DNA of 64,000 nucleotides from Mycobacteroides saopaulense (GTDB lineage Bacteria > Actinomycetota > Actinomycetes > Mycobacteriales > Mycobacteriaceae): NCBI RefSeq assembly GCF_001456355.1, contig NZ_CP010271.1:3286001-3350000 (forward strand), given 5' to 3'. This document shows positions 56,527 through 64,000 of this stretch, piece after piece. The first letter of the stretch is position 1. Each line of letters begins with the position of its first letter. The translations under genes were made by a program, and so were the position numbers. Below the pieces are notes generated by a model. It made no database searches. It was given only the letters and a program-made list of their open reading frames with translations, and was not told where the DNA came from.

Positions 56527-58274
56527 CCCGTCAGCACCGGAATCGCCTGGGGCACCATGAGCGGCCGCACCTCGACCCATCGCTCCTCCGGTGTCCCCAA
56601 TCCGGTCAGCTGCAGCACGCCGCGCGCGTCGGCGATGTAGATCGCCGCCGGCGAGGCGGCCACAGTCGACACCGGCGTCAGGAGATTCTGGTCGTTCAGA
56701 TCTGAGTTCACTCCGTCGAGGTTCACATTCGCCACCGGATGCGACCCGTCGTTGCGGGCCACCGCGATATCGTCACCGGTCCGCCAGGCCAGCGACACCG
56801 CCGAGTTGCCGAGGCCATAGCCCAACCGGCGCGGATGCGCCAAGGCGTAGTCGCCGCTATCGGTCTGCACAACCGTCGCCAAGATCACCTGGCCCTCGAT
56901 GATCATCGCGGCGCGAGTGCCGTCCCGGGACAACGCCAATTCGGTGATCGGGCCCTTGTACTTCTCCGCCACCGCCGACGGTTCGACGGGCAACACCGCC
57001 ACCATGGATGTGGTGGCCTCCTGGATTATCCGAACCACGCGGCCGCCGTCGATAACCGTCCACACCGCATCGTCGAGCGCCCAGCTGGGACGGGTCAGCG
57101 TCTTGCCCCCGACCGCCTCACTGCCGTTCGCGCCGTTGGCACCGACCCAGAGCGACATCTGCGGATCGTCCCCGGCCTGCACCCGAACCACCGACGCCAC
57201 CTGACGCCCACTGCGCGACAGCGCCGCCGAAACCTGGTTTCCCACTTGGCCAAAAGATCCACGCACGGGCACCGCGGCATCGCGGTCCACCGTCACCATG
57301 GACCCGTTCAACAATCCGTAGAGACCCACCCCCGCGCCCTCCGACGCGCCGGGGTCCGTCGACGCGACATTCTGTGTGCTCCAGCCCTGCGCGAACTGCT
57401 CGTCGAGGGGCGCACCGTTGACCTGCAGGACATACGGCCCCGCGATACCCGCCCGCGAGAGCGTCCAAATCACCTGCGCCGCAAGGAATTGCCGGGTCCG
57501 CTGATCGGGCGTCAGGTCGCCCTCCAGCTCCACACGCACGCCGCCGTATCCGCGGCCCACATCGACCCTGCTGCCGTCGACACGGGTCACCGGGCCGCGC
57601 AACCGCAGGCCGTTCAGATGGTTGCGCACCGCCCCCGCGAGCTCGGGACGCGGACCGGACAAGAGTTTGTACACGAGTTCGGTGGCCAACAGATCAGGAT
57701 CGTTGACCGCCACATACCGCGGATCGGGCACCACCGTGCGACCGGCCGGGTCGGCGAAATAGACGGTGTACCGACGATAGGTGGACTGAAACTGCCCCCA
57801 GTCGAGCAGTACCCCATTGGGCAGCGAATCGATCCGCCATTCGCCGTTGGCCTTCACCAGCGTGAACTGTGGGTCTTGGACGTCACCCTGAGCGGTCTCG
57901 AAGACCCCGATGTCGGACAGGGTGCCCAACTTGTTGGCGCGCACATTGATCGTCCAGCGATCGACACCACGCTGGTCGGCAAACACCGGCGACTCGATCA
58001 ACACCGCAGCCCCCGCGTCATCCCAAGTCCGCGAGCCGGATTCGGTCAGGAACTGGCGGGCCGCGCGATGCCTGTTCGACGGGTCCGCGGTCGCCTTCAA
58101 GAATTCGCGCAGCACCGTTTCGGGCTCCATACCCGGTGTGGGCGCAGGCATTCCCGGCGGTGCCGGGCGTTGCACCGTACCGATCGCCTGTGGCGACGAC
58201 GAGGACGGCACACCGGCGCAGCCGGTGATCCCGAGCACCACCACGGCCAAAACGATGGCCATCTTGCGGCGCAT
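56523..58274 (-). CDS. lpqB: lipoprotein LpqB
   Basis: 583-residue lipoprotein. The signal peptide ends in the lipobox GITGC with the lipidated Cys at position 19. A GerMN domain follows ([19 protein letters not shown] near 200) and a C-terminal beta-propeller-like region. LpqB sits in the envelope and binds the outer part of MtrB, modulating MtrA activity (known). The ATG shares one base with the mtrB stop (TGATG), completing the mtrA-mtrB-lpqB operon. Confidence 0.96.
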   Translation of the reverse strand: MRRKMAIVLAVVVLGITGCAGVPSSSSPQAIGTVQRPAPPGMPAPTPGMEPETVLREFLKATADPSNRHRAARQFLTESGSRTWDDAGAAVLIESPVFADQRGVDRWTINVRANKLGTLSDIGVFETAQGDVQDPQFTLVKANGEWRIDSLPNGVLLDWGQFQSTYRRYTVYFADPAGRTVVPDPRYVAVNDPDLLATELVYKLLSGPRPELAGAVRNHLNGLRLRGPVTRVDGSRVDVGRGYGGVRVELEGDLTPDQRTRQFLAAQVIWTLSRAGIAGPYVLQVNGAPLDEQFAQGWSTQNVASTDPGASEGAGVGLYGLLNGSMVTVDRDAAVPVRGSFGQVGNQVSAALSRSGRQVASVVRVQAGDDPQMSLWVGANGANGSEAVGGKTLTRPSWALDDAVWTVIDGGRVVRIIQEATTSMVAVLPVEPSAVAEKYKGPITELALSRDGTRAAMIIEGQVILATVVQTDSGDYALAHPRRLGYGLGNSAVSLAWRTGDDIAVARNDGSHPVANVNLDGVNSDLNDQNLLTPVSTVAASPAAIYIADARGVLQLTGLGTPEERWVEVRPLMVPQAIPVLTG

Positions 58275-59980
58275 CAGGACGACTCCCGCACGCGGTCAGC
58301 CTTGGCACTCGAGGTGCGCATGGGTGTGGTCTCCTGCTCCCCCGGGTGAACTCCCCGCGAAGTCGACCGGCGCACAGCAGGACTCGGGCGGCTATTCGGG
58401 TTCAGCGGCAACGGGCTGGTGGTCACCTTGTGCCCGCGGACCAGGGGCACCGTCAGACGGAACAACGCCCCATTGCCCGGTTCGCCCCAGGCCTCCAGCC
58501 GCCCCTGATGCAACCGGGCATCCTCGACGCTGATCGCCAGCCCCAGGCCGGTGCCCCCGGAATGACGCTTGCGCGACGGATCGGCACGCCAGAACCGGTT
58601 GAACACCAGCTTTTCCTCACCCGGCCGCAAACCGACCCCGCGGTCTCGCACCGTGACGGCCACACTGTCGATATCGGCGGCCATCCGGATGGTGACGGGC
58701 TTGCGCTCGCTGTGGTCGATCGCGTTGGCCACCAGGTTGCGCAGGATTCGTTCCACGCGACGGGGATCCACCTCGGCGATGATCTCGCTGTCCGGCATGT
58801 CGAGCTCGACAGTGGTGTCCAATTCGTCGGCCAGATGCTGCACCGACGCCACGACGGTCTTGACGGTGTCGCGCAGATCCACCTGCTCCACCGCCAGCTC
58901 GGCGACACCGGCGTCGTGTCGCGAGATTTCCAGCAGATCGGCCAGCAGCGTCTCGAAACGATCAAGCTCGTTGACCATCAACTCGGCGGAACGCTGTAGC
59001 GCCGGATCGAGCTCTTCGCGGTTGTCGTAGATGAGGTCGGCCGCCATCCGCACCGTGGTCAGCGGTGTACGCAGTTCGTGGCTCACGTCAGAGGTGAAGC
59101 GGCGCTGCAGGTTTCCGAACTCTTCCAGCTGGGTGATCTCGCGCGACAGACTCTCCGCCATGTCGTTGAACGACACCGCGAGCCGGGCCATGTCGTCCAC
59201 ACCGCGCACGGGCATGCGTTCGGATAGATGCCCCTCGGCGAACCGCTCGGCGATGCGTGAAGCCGAGCGCACGGGCAGCACCACCTGACGGGCGACCAGC
59301 AGGGCCGCCGCGGCCAGCAGCACCAGTAGCACCACACCACCGGTGACGATGGTGCCCCGCACCAGGGAAATGGTGCTTTCCTCGTTCGACAACGGGAACA
59401 CCAGATACAGCTCGAGCGCGGTGACCTTGGACGTCGTCGGCGAGCCGATGACCAGTGCCTTTCCCGAGAAATTCTCGGTATGGACGGTCGAGTACTGGTA
59501 ACTGACCTGGCCGGCCTTCACGAATTCGCGCAGTGGACCCGGAATCTGGGTCGCCGGCCCTGCCGACGTCGCCTCCCGCGGACCGTCACCGGGCACCAGC
59601 AGTACCGCGTCGAACGCCCCGGCGCCGCCGCCTTCGGAACCCTTGCTGCCGTTCAGCAGTTGGTTTCGAGCCAGCTCCAGACTGCTCTGTAGTGAACGGG
59701 TTTCCTCGCCGCCGACATCGTCACTGACGATGACCCGCGCACGTTCCATCTCCTCGGTCGCCACCCGGATCTTGGATTCCAGGATGCGATCGGTCACCTG
59801 GCCAGTGAGCACGAATCCCAGAACCAGGATGACCAGGGAGGACAGTGCCAAATTGGACACCACCACCCGCACCTGCAGGGAACGGCGCCAGGTGAACCCG
59901 ACCGCTCGACTCAGTGCCTTCAGTCCGCGTACCAGTGGTGCCGATCGCCGCTGAATGCGCCGCTTCGAGCTGAAGATCAC
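58274..59980 (-). CDS. mtrB: sensor histidine kinase MtrB
   Basis: 568-residue membrane histidine kinase. Two spans (near residues 42-65 and 213-235) flank an extracellular sensor region; a HAMP domain follows, then HisKA with the phosphoaccepting His in [15 protein letters not shown] near 305, and the HATPase with [11 protein letters not shown] and [11 protein letters not shown] Ser/Pro/Arg-rich tail ends it. MtrB controls MtrA, which governs cell division and wall genes in mycobacteria. GTG 59980 overlaps the mtrA stop by four bases (GTGA). Confidence 0.97.
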   Translation of the reverse strand: MIFSSKRRIQRRSAPLVRGLKALSRAVGFTWRRSLQVRVVVSNLALSSLVILVLGFVLTGQVTDRILESKIRVATEEMERARVIVSDDVGGEETRSLQSSLELARNQLLNGSKGSEGGGAGAFDAVLLVPGDGPREATSAGPATQIPGPLREFVKAGQVSYQYSTVHTENFSGKALVIGSPTTSKVTALELYLVFPLSNEESTISLVRGTIVTGGVVLLVLLAAAALLVARQVVLPVRSASRIAERFAEGHLSERMPVRGVDDMARLAVSFNDMAESLSREITQLEEFGNLQRRFTSDVSHELRTPLTTVRMAADLIYDNREELDPALQRSAELMVNELDRFETLLADLLEISRHDAGVAELAVEQVDLRDTVKTVVASVQHLADELDTTVELDMPDSEIIAEVDPRRVERILRNLVANAIDHSERKPVTIRMAADIDSVAVTVRDRGVGLRPGEEKLVFNRFWRADPSRKRHSGGTGLGLAISVEDARLHQGRLEAWGEPGNGALFRLTVPLVRGHKVTTSPLPLNPNSRPSPAVRRSTSRGVHPGEQETTPMRTSSAKADRVRESS

Positions 59981-60663
59981 GGGGGTCCGGCCTTATATCC
60001 CACTCCTCGAACGGTCAACACCACGGTCGGATTCTCGGGGTCCTTCTCGACCTTCGCCCGCAGACGCTGCACGTGGACGTTCACCAGCCGGGTGTCGGCC
60101 GGGTGACGGTAACCCCACACCTGTTCGAGCAGCACATCACGAGTAAACACCTGGCGCGGTTTCCGTGCCAGCGCCACCAGCAGGTCGAACTCCAGCGGGG
60201 TCAGCGAGATCTGCTCGCCCTCGCGCGTCACCTTGTGCGCGGGCACGTCGATCTCGATACCCGCGATGTTCAGCAGCTCAGCGGGCTCGTCGTCGTTGCG
60301 CCGCAGCCGGGCCCGGATGCGGGCGACGAGTTCCTTGGGCTTGAACGGCTTCATGATGTAGTCGTCAGCGCCGGACTCCAGGCCCAGCACCACATCGACA
60401 GTGTCCGTCTTGGCGGTGAGCATGACGATCGGGACGCCGGAGTCGGAGCGCAACACCCGGCACACGTCGATGCCGTTCATCCCGGGCAGCATCAGGTCCA
60501 GCAGCACCAGGTCGGGACGCAACTCCCTGACTGCGGTGAGCGCCTGGGTACCGTCGCTCACGACTGCCGTCTCGAAGCCCTCCCCGCGCAACACGATGGT
60601 GAGCATCTCTGCCAATGACGCGTCATCGTCGACAACAAGGATCCTTTGCCTCATAGATCCCAT
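59977..60663 (-). CDS. mtrA: response regulator MtrA
   Basis: 228-residue OmpR/PhoB-type regulator. The receiver has [14 protein letters not shown] at the start and the phosphoaccepting Asp in [13 protein letters not shown] near 56; the winged helix ends in [12 protein letters not shown]. Length and sequence match M. tuberculosis MtrA almost throughout. ATG 60663 (MGSMRQRIL) is chosen; an in-frame start at 60684 would sit inside the palindrome TGTCAC-N6-GTGACA. First gene of the mtrA-mtrB-lpqB operon. Confidence 0.97.
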   Translation of the reverse strand: MGSMRQRILVVDDDASLAEMLTIVLRGEGFETAVVSDGTQALTAVRELRPDLVLLDLMLPGMNGIDVCRVLRSDSGVPIVMLTAKTDTVDVVLGLESGADDYIMKPFKPKELVARIRARLRRNDDEPAELLNIAGIEIDVPAHKVTREGEQISLTPLEFDLLVALARKPRQVFTRDVLLEQVWGYRHPADTRLVNVHVQRLRAKVEKDPENPTVVLTVRGVGYKAGPP

Positions 60664-60665
60664 CG

Positions 60666-60683
60666 TGTCACTAGATCGTGACA
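60666..60683 (-). promoter_or_regulatory. 18-bp palindrome immediately before the mtrA start
   Basis: TGTCAC-TAGATC-GTGACA, perfect 6-bp arms with a 6-bp centre, ending two bases before the mtrA ATG. A protein bound here would block translation start or, if the promoter is very close, transcription. MtrA sites include GTCAC-containing repeats, so autoregulation is a candidate. Confidence 0.45.
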
Positions 60684-60714
60684 AAACCGGGGTACCAAAG
60701 GGGCGAGTTGCGAA

Positions 60715-62232
60715 CTAGTCTCGCGCGAGCTGCTCTCGGAGCTTGAACTTCTGGACCTTCCCGGTGGCAGTTCTGGGCAGGGAGTCGACGAACTCCACGC
60801 GCTTGGGGCACTTGTACCCGGCCAGACTTTCCCGGCAGTGCGCGACAAGATCCGGGCCCGTGGGTGAATCCGTCTCGGCAACCACCACGACGGCGGTGAC
60901 CAGCTCACCCCATTTCTCGTCCGGCACCCCGACCACGGCGGCCTCCCGCACACCAGGGTGCGATACCAGCGCGTCTTCCACCTCGATGGAAGACACATTC
61001 TCGCCGCCGGTGATGATGACGTCCTTCTTCCGGTCCGAGATGCTGAGGTACCCATCGAAGATCGATCCCCGGTCACCGGTATGAAACCAATTGCCTGCCA
61101 ATGCCTCCGTGGTGGCCTCCGGCTGCTCCCAGTACCCATCGAGATTCGTGTTCGACTGGGTGAGCACCTCACCATCCTCGGCAATGGATACCCGGACGCC
61201 GATCGCCGGGACACCCGCGCGGCCCAACATGCGGGCCTGCTGCTGCTCATCGAGATCGGCCCATTCGGAACGAAAGCGATTCATGGTGATCAGCGGTGCC
61301 GTCTCGGTGAGCCCGTAGATCTGGATGAACTCCCAGCCCAGTTCGGCGCGTACCCGCGCGATGGTGCGCGTCGGCGGCGGCGCTCCCGCGACGATGATTC
61401 GGACCCGGTCCCGCCCCGGGATGGGCCCTTGCCAGCGCGCGGCGGCGTCCAGTACGGCGTCGACGACCGTTGGCGCCGCACACATCACCGTGACGCCGTG
61501 CTCTGCGACACGTCGCAGAATCTCGTCACCGTCGACCTTGCGCAGCACGATGTGCCGCGCGCCCATTCCGGTCGCCGCGTATGGCCAGCCCCATCCGTTG
61601 CAATGGAACATCGGCAGTGTGTGCAGCAGCACATCGTCATCGCGCAGGGTGGCGTGCAGACCGAAGACCACACCATTGATCCAGATGTTGCGATGCGTGA
61701 GCTGCACCCCCTTGGGCCTGCTCGTCGTGCCCGAGGTGTAATTCAGTGTGGCGGTGGCTGATTCAGCACACGACCAGGGGGTGGGGTCAGCGGAGTCTGC
61801 TCCACCGAATATCGCCGCATCGTCCTCACCCAGCACGAAGTTGTGGGTGGCCCGCACGGTGTCCAACAGACCGCGCACCTCCGGATCGACCATCAGCACC
61901 GATGCGCCCGAATGCCGGACGATGTAGTCGATCTCGGTGGGAGCCAACCGAAAGTTGACGGGCACCAGGACGCGTCCCCAGCCGGACACTCCGAAGAACG
62001 AGGTGAGCAGCCGCGCGCTGTTCTGCGACACGATCGCCACCCGCTCCCCCGGACCCACACCCAGACCGTCCAGCGCCGCGGCCTGTCCGCGTGCCCGCGC
62101 CGCGAGCCGCCGGTAGGTCACAGAACCCCAGGACGGCGCCGGTTGCGTCGGCTCGTCGACGACACCGACGCGGTCGGGGTACACCAGCTCGGCACGGTCC
62201 AGGAAATCTCGCACGCTCAGGTCGAAGAACAC
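60715..62232 (-). CDS. AMP-dependent fatty-acyl-CoA synthetase/ligase
   Basis: 505-residue ANL-superfamily enzyme. The P-loop is TLNYTSGTTSRPKGVQLTH near residue 165, IYGLTETAP near 305, WFHTGDRGSIFDGY near 385, DRKKDVIITGGENVSS near 405, and the catalytic Lys in TATGKVQKFKLR near the end. It activates a carboxylic acid to its CoA ester via an acyl-adenylate; HTLPMFHCNGWGWP resembles medium/long-chain ligases. Start GTG 62232 (FFDLSVRDFLDRAEL). It ends 51 bp before mtrA on the same strand. Confidence 0.9.
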   Translation of the reverse strand: MFFDLSVRDFLDRAELVYPDRVGVVDEPTQPAPSWGSVTYRRLAARARGQAAALDGLGVGPGERVAIVSQNSARLLTSFFGVSGWGRVLVPVNFRLAPTEIDYIVRHSGASVLMVDPEVRGLLDTVRATHNFVLGEDDAAIFGGADSADPTPWSCAESATATLNYTSGTTSRPKGVQLTHRNIWINGVVFGLHATLRDDDVLLHTLPMFHCNGWGWPYAATGMGARHIVLRKVDGDEILRRVAEHGVTVMCAAPTVVDAVLDAAARWQGPIPGRDRVRIIVAGAPPPTRTIARVRAELGWEFIQIYGLTETAPLITMNRFRSEWADLDEQQQARMLGRAGVPAIGVRVSIAEDGEVLTQSNTNLDGYWEQPEATTEALAGNWFHTGDRGSIFDGYLSISDRKKDVIITGGENVSSIEVEDALVSHPGVREAAVVGVPDEKWGELVTAVVVVAETDSPTGPDLVAHCRESLAGYKCPKRVEFVDSLPRTATGKVQKFKLREQLARD

Positions 62233-62388
62233 GCACCAATCCTGCCGTCCCGCTCCCGTTGTGGCGTGGATATCCACGAAGCAAAGGGGCATCTTGCCGC
62301 TCACCGGTCGACAGGTGTTTAATGATGGCGCTTTGTTCAGCAGTGGTTCATGTGCGCTTTGCGCCAGCGCTTAGGAGGTGACGCGACT

Positions 62389-62430
62389 ATGTCCGATAGT
62401 CAACCTCCGAGTATCCACAGCGCCTTCTAA
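62389..62430 (+). CDS. 13-residue putative leader peptide upstream of mgtC
   Basis: ATG-TCC-GAT-AGT-CAA-CCT and onward encodes MSDSQPPSIHSAF, then TAA. A perfect AGGAGG lies 10 nt upstream, the best ribosome site in the window. Two adjacent proline codons are at 62404-62409. The last three codons form the left arm of a 9-bp hairpin, so the moving ribosome would govern its folding. In Salmonella the mgtC leader holds a proline-rich peptide that couples translation speed to mgtC expression; this arrangement is analogous in layout, not in sequence. Confidence 0.55.
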   Translation: MSDSQPPSIHSAF

Positions 62431-62483
62431 CGCAGACCCGGGTCGCGCTCGAAGGCGCTCTTGTTGCACCACACATCTGTGTG
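62419..62483 (+). promoter_or_regulatory. attenuator-like hairpins in the mgtC leader
   Basis: AGCGCCTTC (62419-62427) pairs with GAAGGCGCT (62451-62459), a 9-bp stem followed by CTTGTTG, a loose U-rich run. Inside its loop GACCCGGGTC (62435-62444) is self-complementary. A second hairpin, CACACA-TC-TGTGTG (62470-62483), lies before the mgtC ribosome site AGGA (62509-62512). The GCGC in 62445-62448 can also pair with 62455-62458, giving an alternative fold. Confidence 0.5.
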
Positions 62484-62518
62484 CACCTCGAAGCCACTGC
62501 GAGAGAACAGGACCCGTC

Positions 62519-63241
62519 ATGAGTCATTGGGATGTAGTCATCCGCATCGCCCTGGGTTTTGGCCTGGGGTGCGCCATCGGCATCGAGCGGCAGTGGCGCG
62601 CCAAGAACGCCGGCCTGCGCACCAACGCGCTGGTATGCCTGGGCGCGACACTATTCGTCATCATGGGCGCCTACAGCTTCCATGGACCCGGTGCCGACCC
62701 CACTCGGGTTGCGGCACAGATTGTTTCGGGCATCGGCTTCCTCGGTGCCGGTGTGATCATGAAGCAGGGCGCCACCATCACCGGCCTGAACACCGCCGCC
62801 ACCATGTGGGCAACCGCCGCCGTGGGAGCACTGGCCGGCGGCGGGATGTACGAGGTGGCGATCCTCGGTGCGGCAGCCATCGTGGTGGCCAACCTGCTCC
62901 TACGCCCACTGGGCCACCTGCTTGACCGCCAGCCGGCCACTGGCCGCGAGTCCGAGCCCGCCGCCTATCTCTTCGAGGTCACCACCACCGACGAGACCGA
63001 GGCGCATATTCGGGCACTCACCGTGCAGGCGGTCAGCAGGCCGGAATTCGCGCTGCAATCGGTGCGGTCCTATGACGTCGAGGACGGTAAGCATGTGCGG
63101 GTCGTCGCCAAGCTGAGTGCCGAGCAGCGCAACGACTCACTGCTGGAGTCCGCGGTGAGCAGGCTGTCGATGGAACCCGCGGTCTCGTCGGTGCGCTGGC
63201 ATGTGGATCGCGAAGAAGAGGTCGAAGCCAGCGAATGGTAA
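62519..63241 (+). CDS. mgtC: MgtC/SapB family membrane protein
   Basis: 240-residue protein. The N-terminal MgtC domain has GFGLGCAIGIERQW, RTNALVCLGATLFV, GIGFLGAGVIMKQG and GLNTAATMWATAAVG, four to five spans in all; the C-terminal cytoplasmic part (about 145-240) resembles an ACT-like domain. MgtC is not itself a Mg2+ pump but supports growth in low Mg2+ and in macrophages in Salmonella and M. tuberculosis (known). ATG 62519 has AGGA 6 nt upstream. It precedes corA by 19 bp, so both are likely cotranscribed and share the leader. Confidence 0.92.
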   Translation: MSHWDVVIRIALGFGLGCAIGIERQWRAKNAGLRTNALVCLGATLFVIMGAYSFHGPGADPTRVAAQIVSGIGFLGAGVIMKQGATITGLNTAATMWATAAVGALAGGGMYEVAILGAAAIVVANLLLRPLGHLLDRQPATGRESEPAAYLFEVTTTDETEAHIRALTVQAVSRPEFALQSVRSYDVEDGKHVRVVAKLSAEQRNDSLLESAVSRLSMEPAVSSVRWHVDREEEVEASEW

Positions 63242-63260
63242 GGGGTGAAAGGAGATCGGT

Positions 63261-64000
63261 GTGATCACGCTACGCAGGGGCGCCCTCAAACCCATGCCAT
63301 CACCCGAAGAATTCATGGCGGTGCATCGAGATCACGATCCGCAGCCGAATTGTTCGGTGGAGGACAGCATCGTCAACAGCGCGGTGTACCGCGATGGGCT
63401 CAGGATCAGCACCACCAAGTCACTGTCCGACGCACTCGACAGCCTGCCCGACGACTCCTCGATGGCATGGATCGGCCTATACCGCCCGAACGACGACCAA
63501 CTGCACGCGGCGGCAGAAGAATTCGGGCTGCATCCGCTGGCGGTCGAAGACGCGATCGACGCACATCAACGCCCGAAGCTGGAGCGTTACGGCAACACCC
63601 TTTTCGTGGTGCTGCGCGCGGCACGTTATGTCGACCGCACCGAACGGGTGGACTTCGGTGAGCTGCACGTGTTCTGCGGCAGGAACTTCATCCTCACCGT
63701 GCGCCATGCTGAGTCTCCGGATCTGTCGGCAGTGCGTGCCCGCATGGAAAACCACCCCGAGCTACTCAGACTGGGGCCCGAGGCGGTGCTGTACGCCATC
63801 TGCGACGCCGTGGTGGACGGATACGCACCCGTCATCGCCGGTCTGCAGAACGACATCGACGAGATCGAGACCGAGGTGTTCAGTGGCGATCCCAATGTGT
63901 CACAACGCATCTACAACCTGTCTCGCGAGGTCATCGAATTCCAGCGAGCCACCAAGCCACTGCTGGCGATGCTCAACAATCTCTCGACGGGCTTCTCCAA
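63261..64000 (+). CDS. corA: magnesium/cobalt transporter CorA (partial, runs off the window)
   Basis: The first 246 codons of a CorA family protein; the end with the two membrane spans and the GMN pore motif lies beyond the window. The cytoplasmic funnel domain is recognisable: MAWIGLYRPNDDQL, FGLHPLAVEDAIDAHQRPKL near residues 90-105, FVVLRAARYV, FILTVRHAESPDL and the long helix beginning GLQNDIDEIETEVF. GTG 63261 has an AAAGGAG site 6 nt upstream. It follows mgtC closely, giving a Mg2+-related gene pair. Confidence 0.93.
   Translation, partial: MITLRRGALKPMPSPEEFMAVHRDHDPQPNCSVEDSIVNSAVYRDGLRISTTKSLSDALDSLPDDSSMAWIGLYRPNDDQLHAAAEEFGLHPLAVEDAIDAHQRPKLERYGNTLFVVLRAARYVDRTERVDFGELHVFCGRNFILTVRHAESPDLSAVRARMENHPELLRLGPEAVLYAICDAVVDGYAPVIAGLQNDIDEIETEVFSGDPNVSQRIYNLSREVIEFQRATKPLLAMLNNLSTGFS

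Noticed and set aside
56739..58349. 536-codon plus-strand frame
   Set aside because: Opposite lpqB, which has a clear lipobox and GerMN domain; no similarity seen.
62378..62518. In-frame GTG extension of mgtC from 62378
   Set aside because: It would begin inside the AGGAGG that serves the leader peptide, and the added residues are Arg/Cys-rich without MgtC similarity.

Overview
The window is high-GC DNA from a mycobacterium. Gene order closely follows the Mycobacterium tuberculosis block uvrD2 (Rv3198c) to mtrA (Rv3246c). Insertions relative to that block, including a narK-nirB-nirD-nnaR-chelatase nitrite cluster, a tandem SseB-domain gene, and an mgtC-corA pair next to mtrA, point to a rapidly growing species, most likely the Mycobacteroides abscessus/chelonae group. 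The species call is inference from synteny and protein similarity recalled from memory; no search was run. I see no rRNA, tRNA, CRISPR array, transposase or prophage gene.

Layout. 0.1-12 kb: dienelactone hydrolase-like gene, the DNA helicase UvrD2, divergent mycoredoxin-1, NudC and a K+ channel, then the adnA-adnB double-strand-break resection motor-nuclease. 12-13 kb: LipV-like hydrolase and an alkyltransferase-like protein. 13.1-19.4 kb: an assimilatory nitrate/nitrite operon (narK, nirB, nirD, the HemD-like regulator nnaR, a sirohydrochlorin chelatase-like protein). 19.5-29.3 kb: a TIGR02569 gene, moeZ, a DUF3152 putative metalloprotease, TetR, DUF3107, an MmpS-like protein, a ferritin-like protein, rhlE, an Rv3212-type propeller and a tandem SseB protein. 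29.3-34.5 kb: ParA, gpm2-entC-GNAT, a membrane protein, a lipid kinase and whiB1 with CRP-like sites. 34.5-41.6 kb: pdtaS, the biotinylated protein TB7.3, ribosomal protein bL37 (24 codons), sigH-rshA, a YbaK deacylase, a SRAP protein, aroA-rsgA and an unlisted 33-codon membrane microprotein. 41.6-46.8 kb: desA3 and its reductase, each behind the same 24-bp palindromic operator, then a perfect 26-bp inverted repeat, a DUF6912 gene, a WS/DGAT-family acyltransferase with a changed active-site motif, and an Rv3235-type protein. 46.8-54.5 kb: secA1, a thioesterase divergent from a MocR regulator, hpf, comF, and a TetR/membrane-protein pair with two operators. 54.6-60.7 kb: acyl-CoA oxidase-like gene and the mtrA-mtrB-lpqB operon. 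60.7-64 kb: an acyl-CoA ligase, then mgtC preceded by a 13-codon Pro-Pro leader peptide and hairpins, and corA, which runs off the window.

How the genes work together. NarK imports nitrate/nitrite, NirBD reduces nitrite to ammonia with siroheme, and the chelatase-like protein plausibly serves siroheme supply. AdnAB and UvrD2 serve DNA repair. SigH-RshA, Mrx1 and WhiB1 cover redox stress. MtrAB-LpqB and PdtaS are signalling systems. DesA3 and its reductase make oleoyl chains; the WS/DGAT protein, acyl-CoA oxidase and ligase concern acyl-CoA metabolism. Most adjacent same-strand genes are coupled by 1-8 nt overlaps.

The signals I consider least explained are the leader peptide and attenuator-like structure before mgtC, the twin desA3/reductase operators, the 26-bp inverted repeat at 44162-44224, and the microprotein at 41432-41533.
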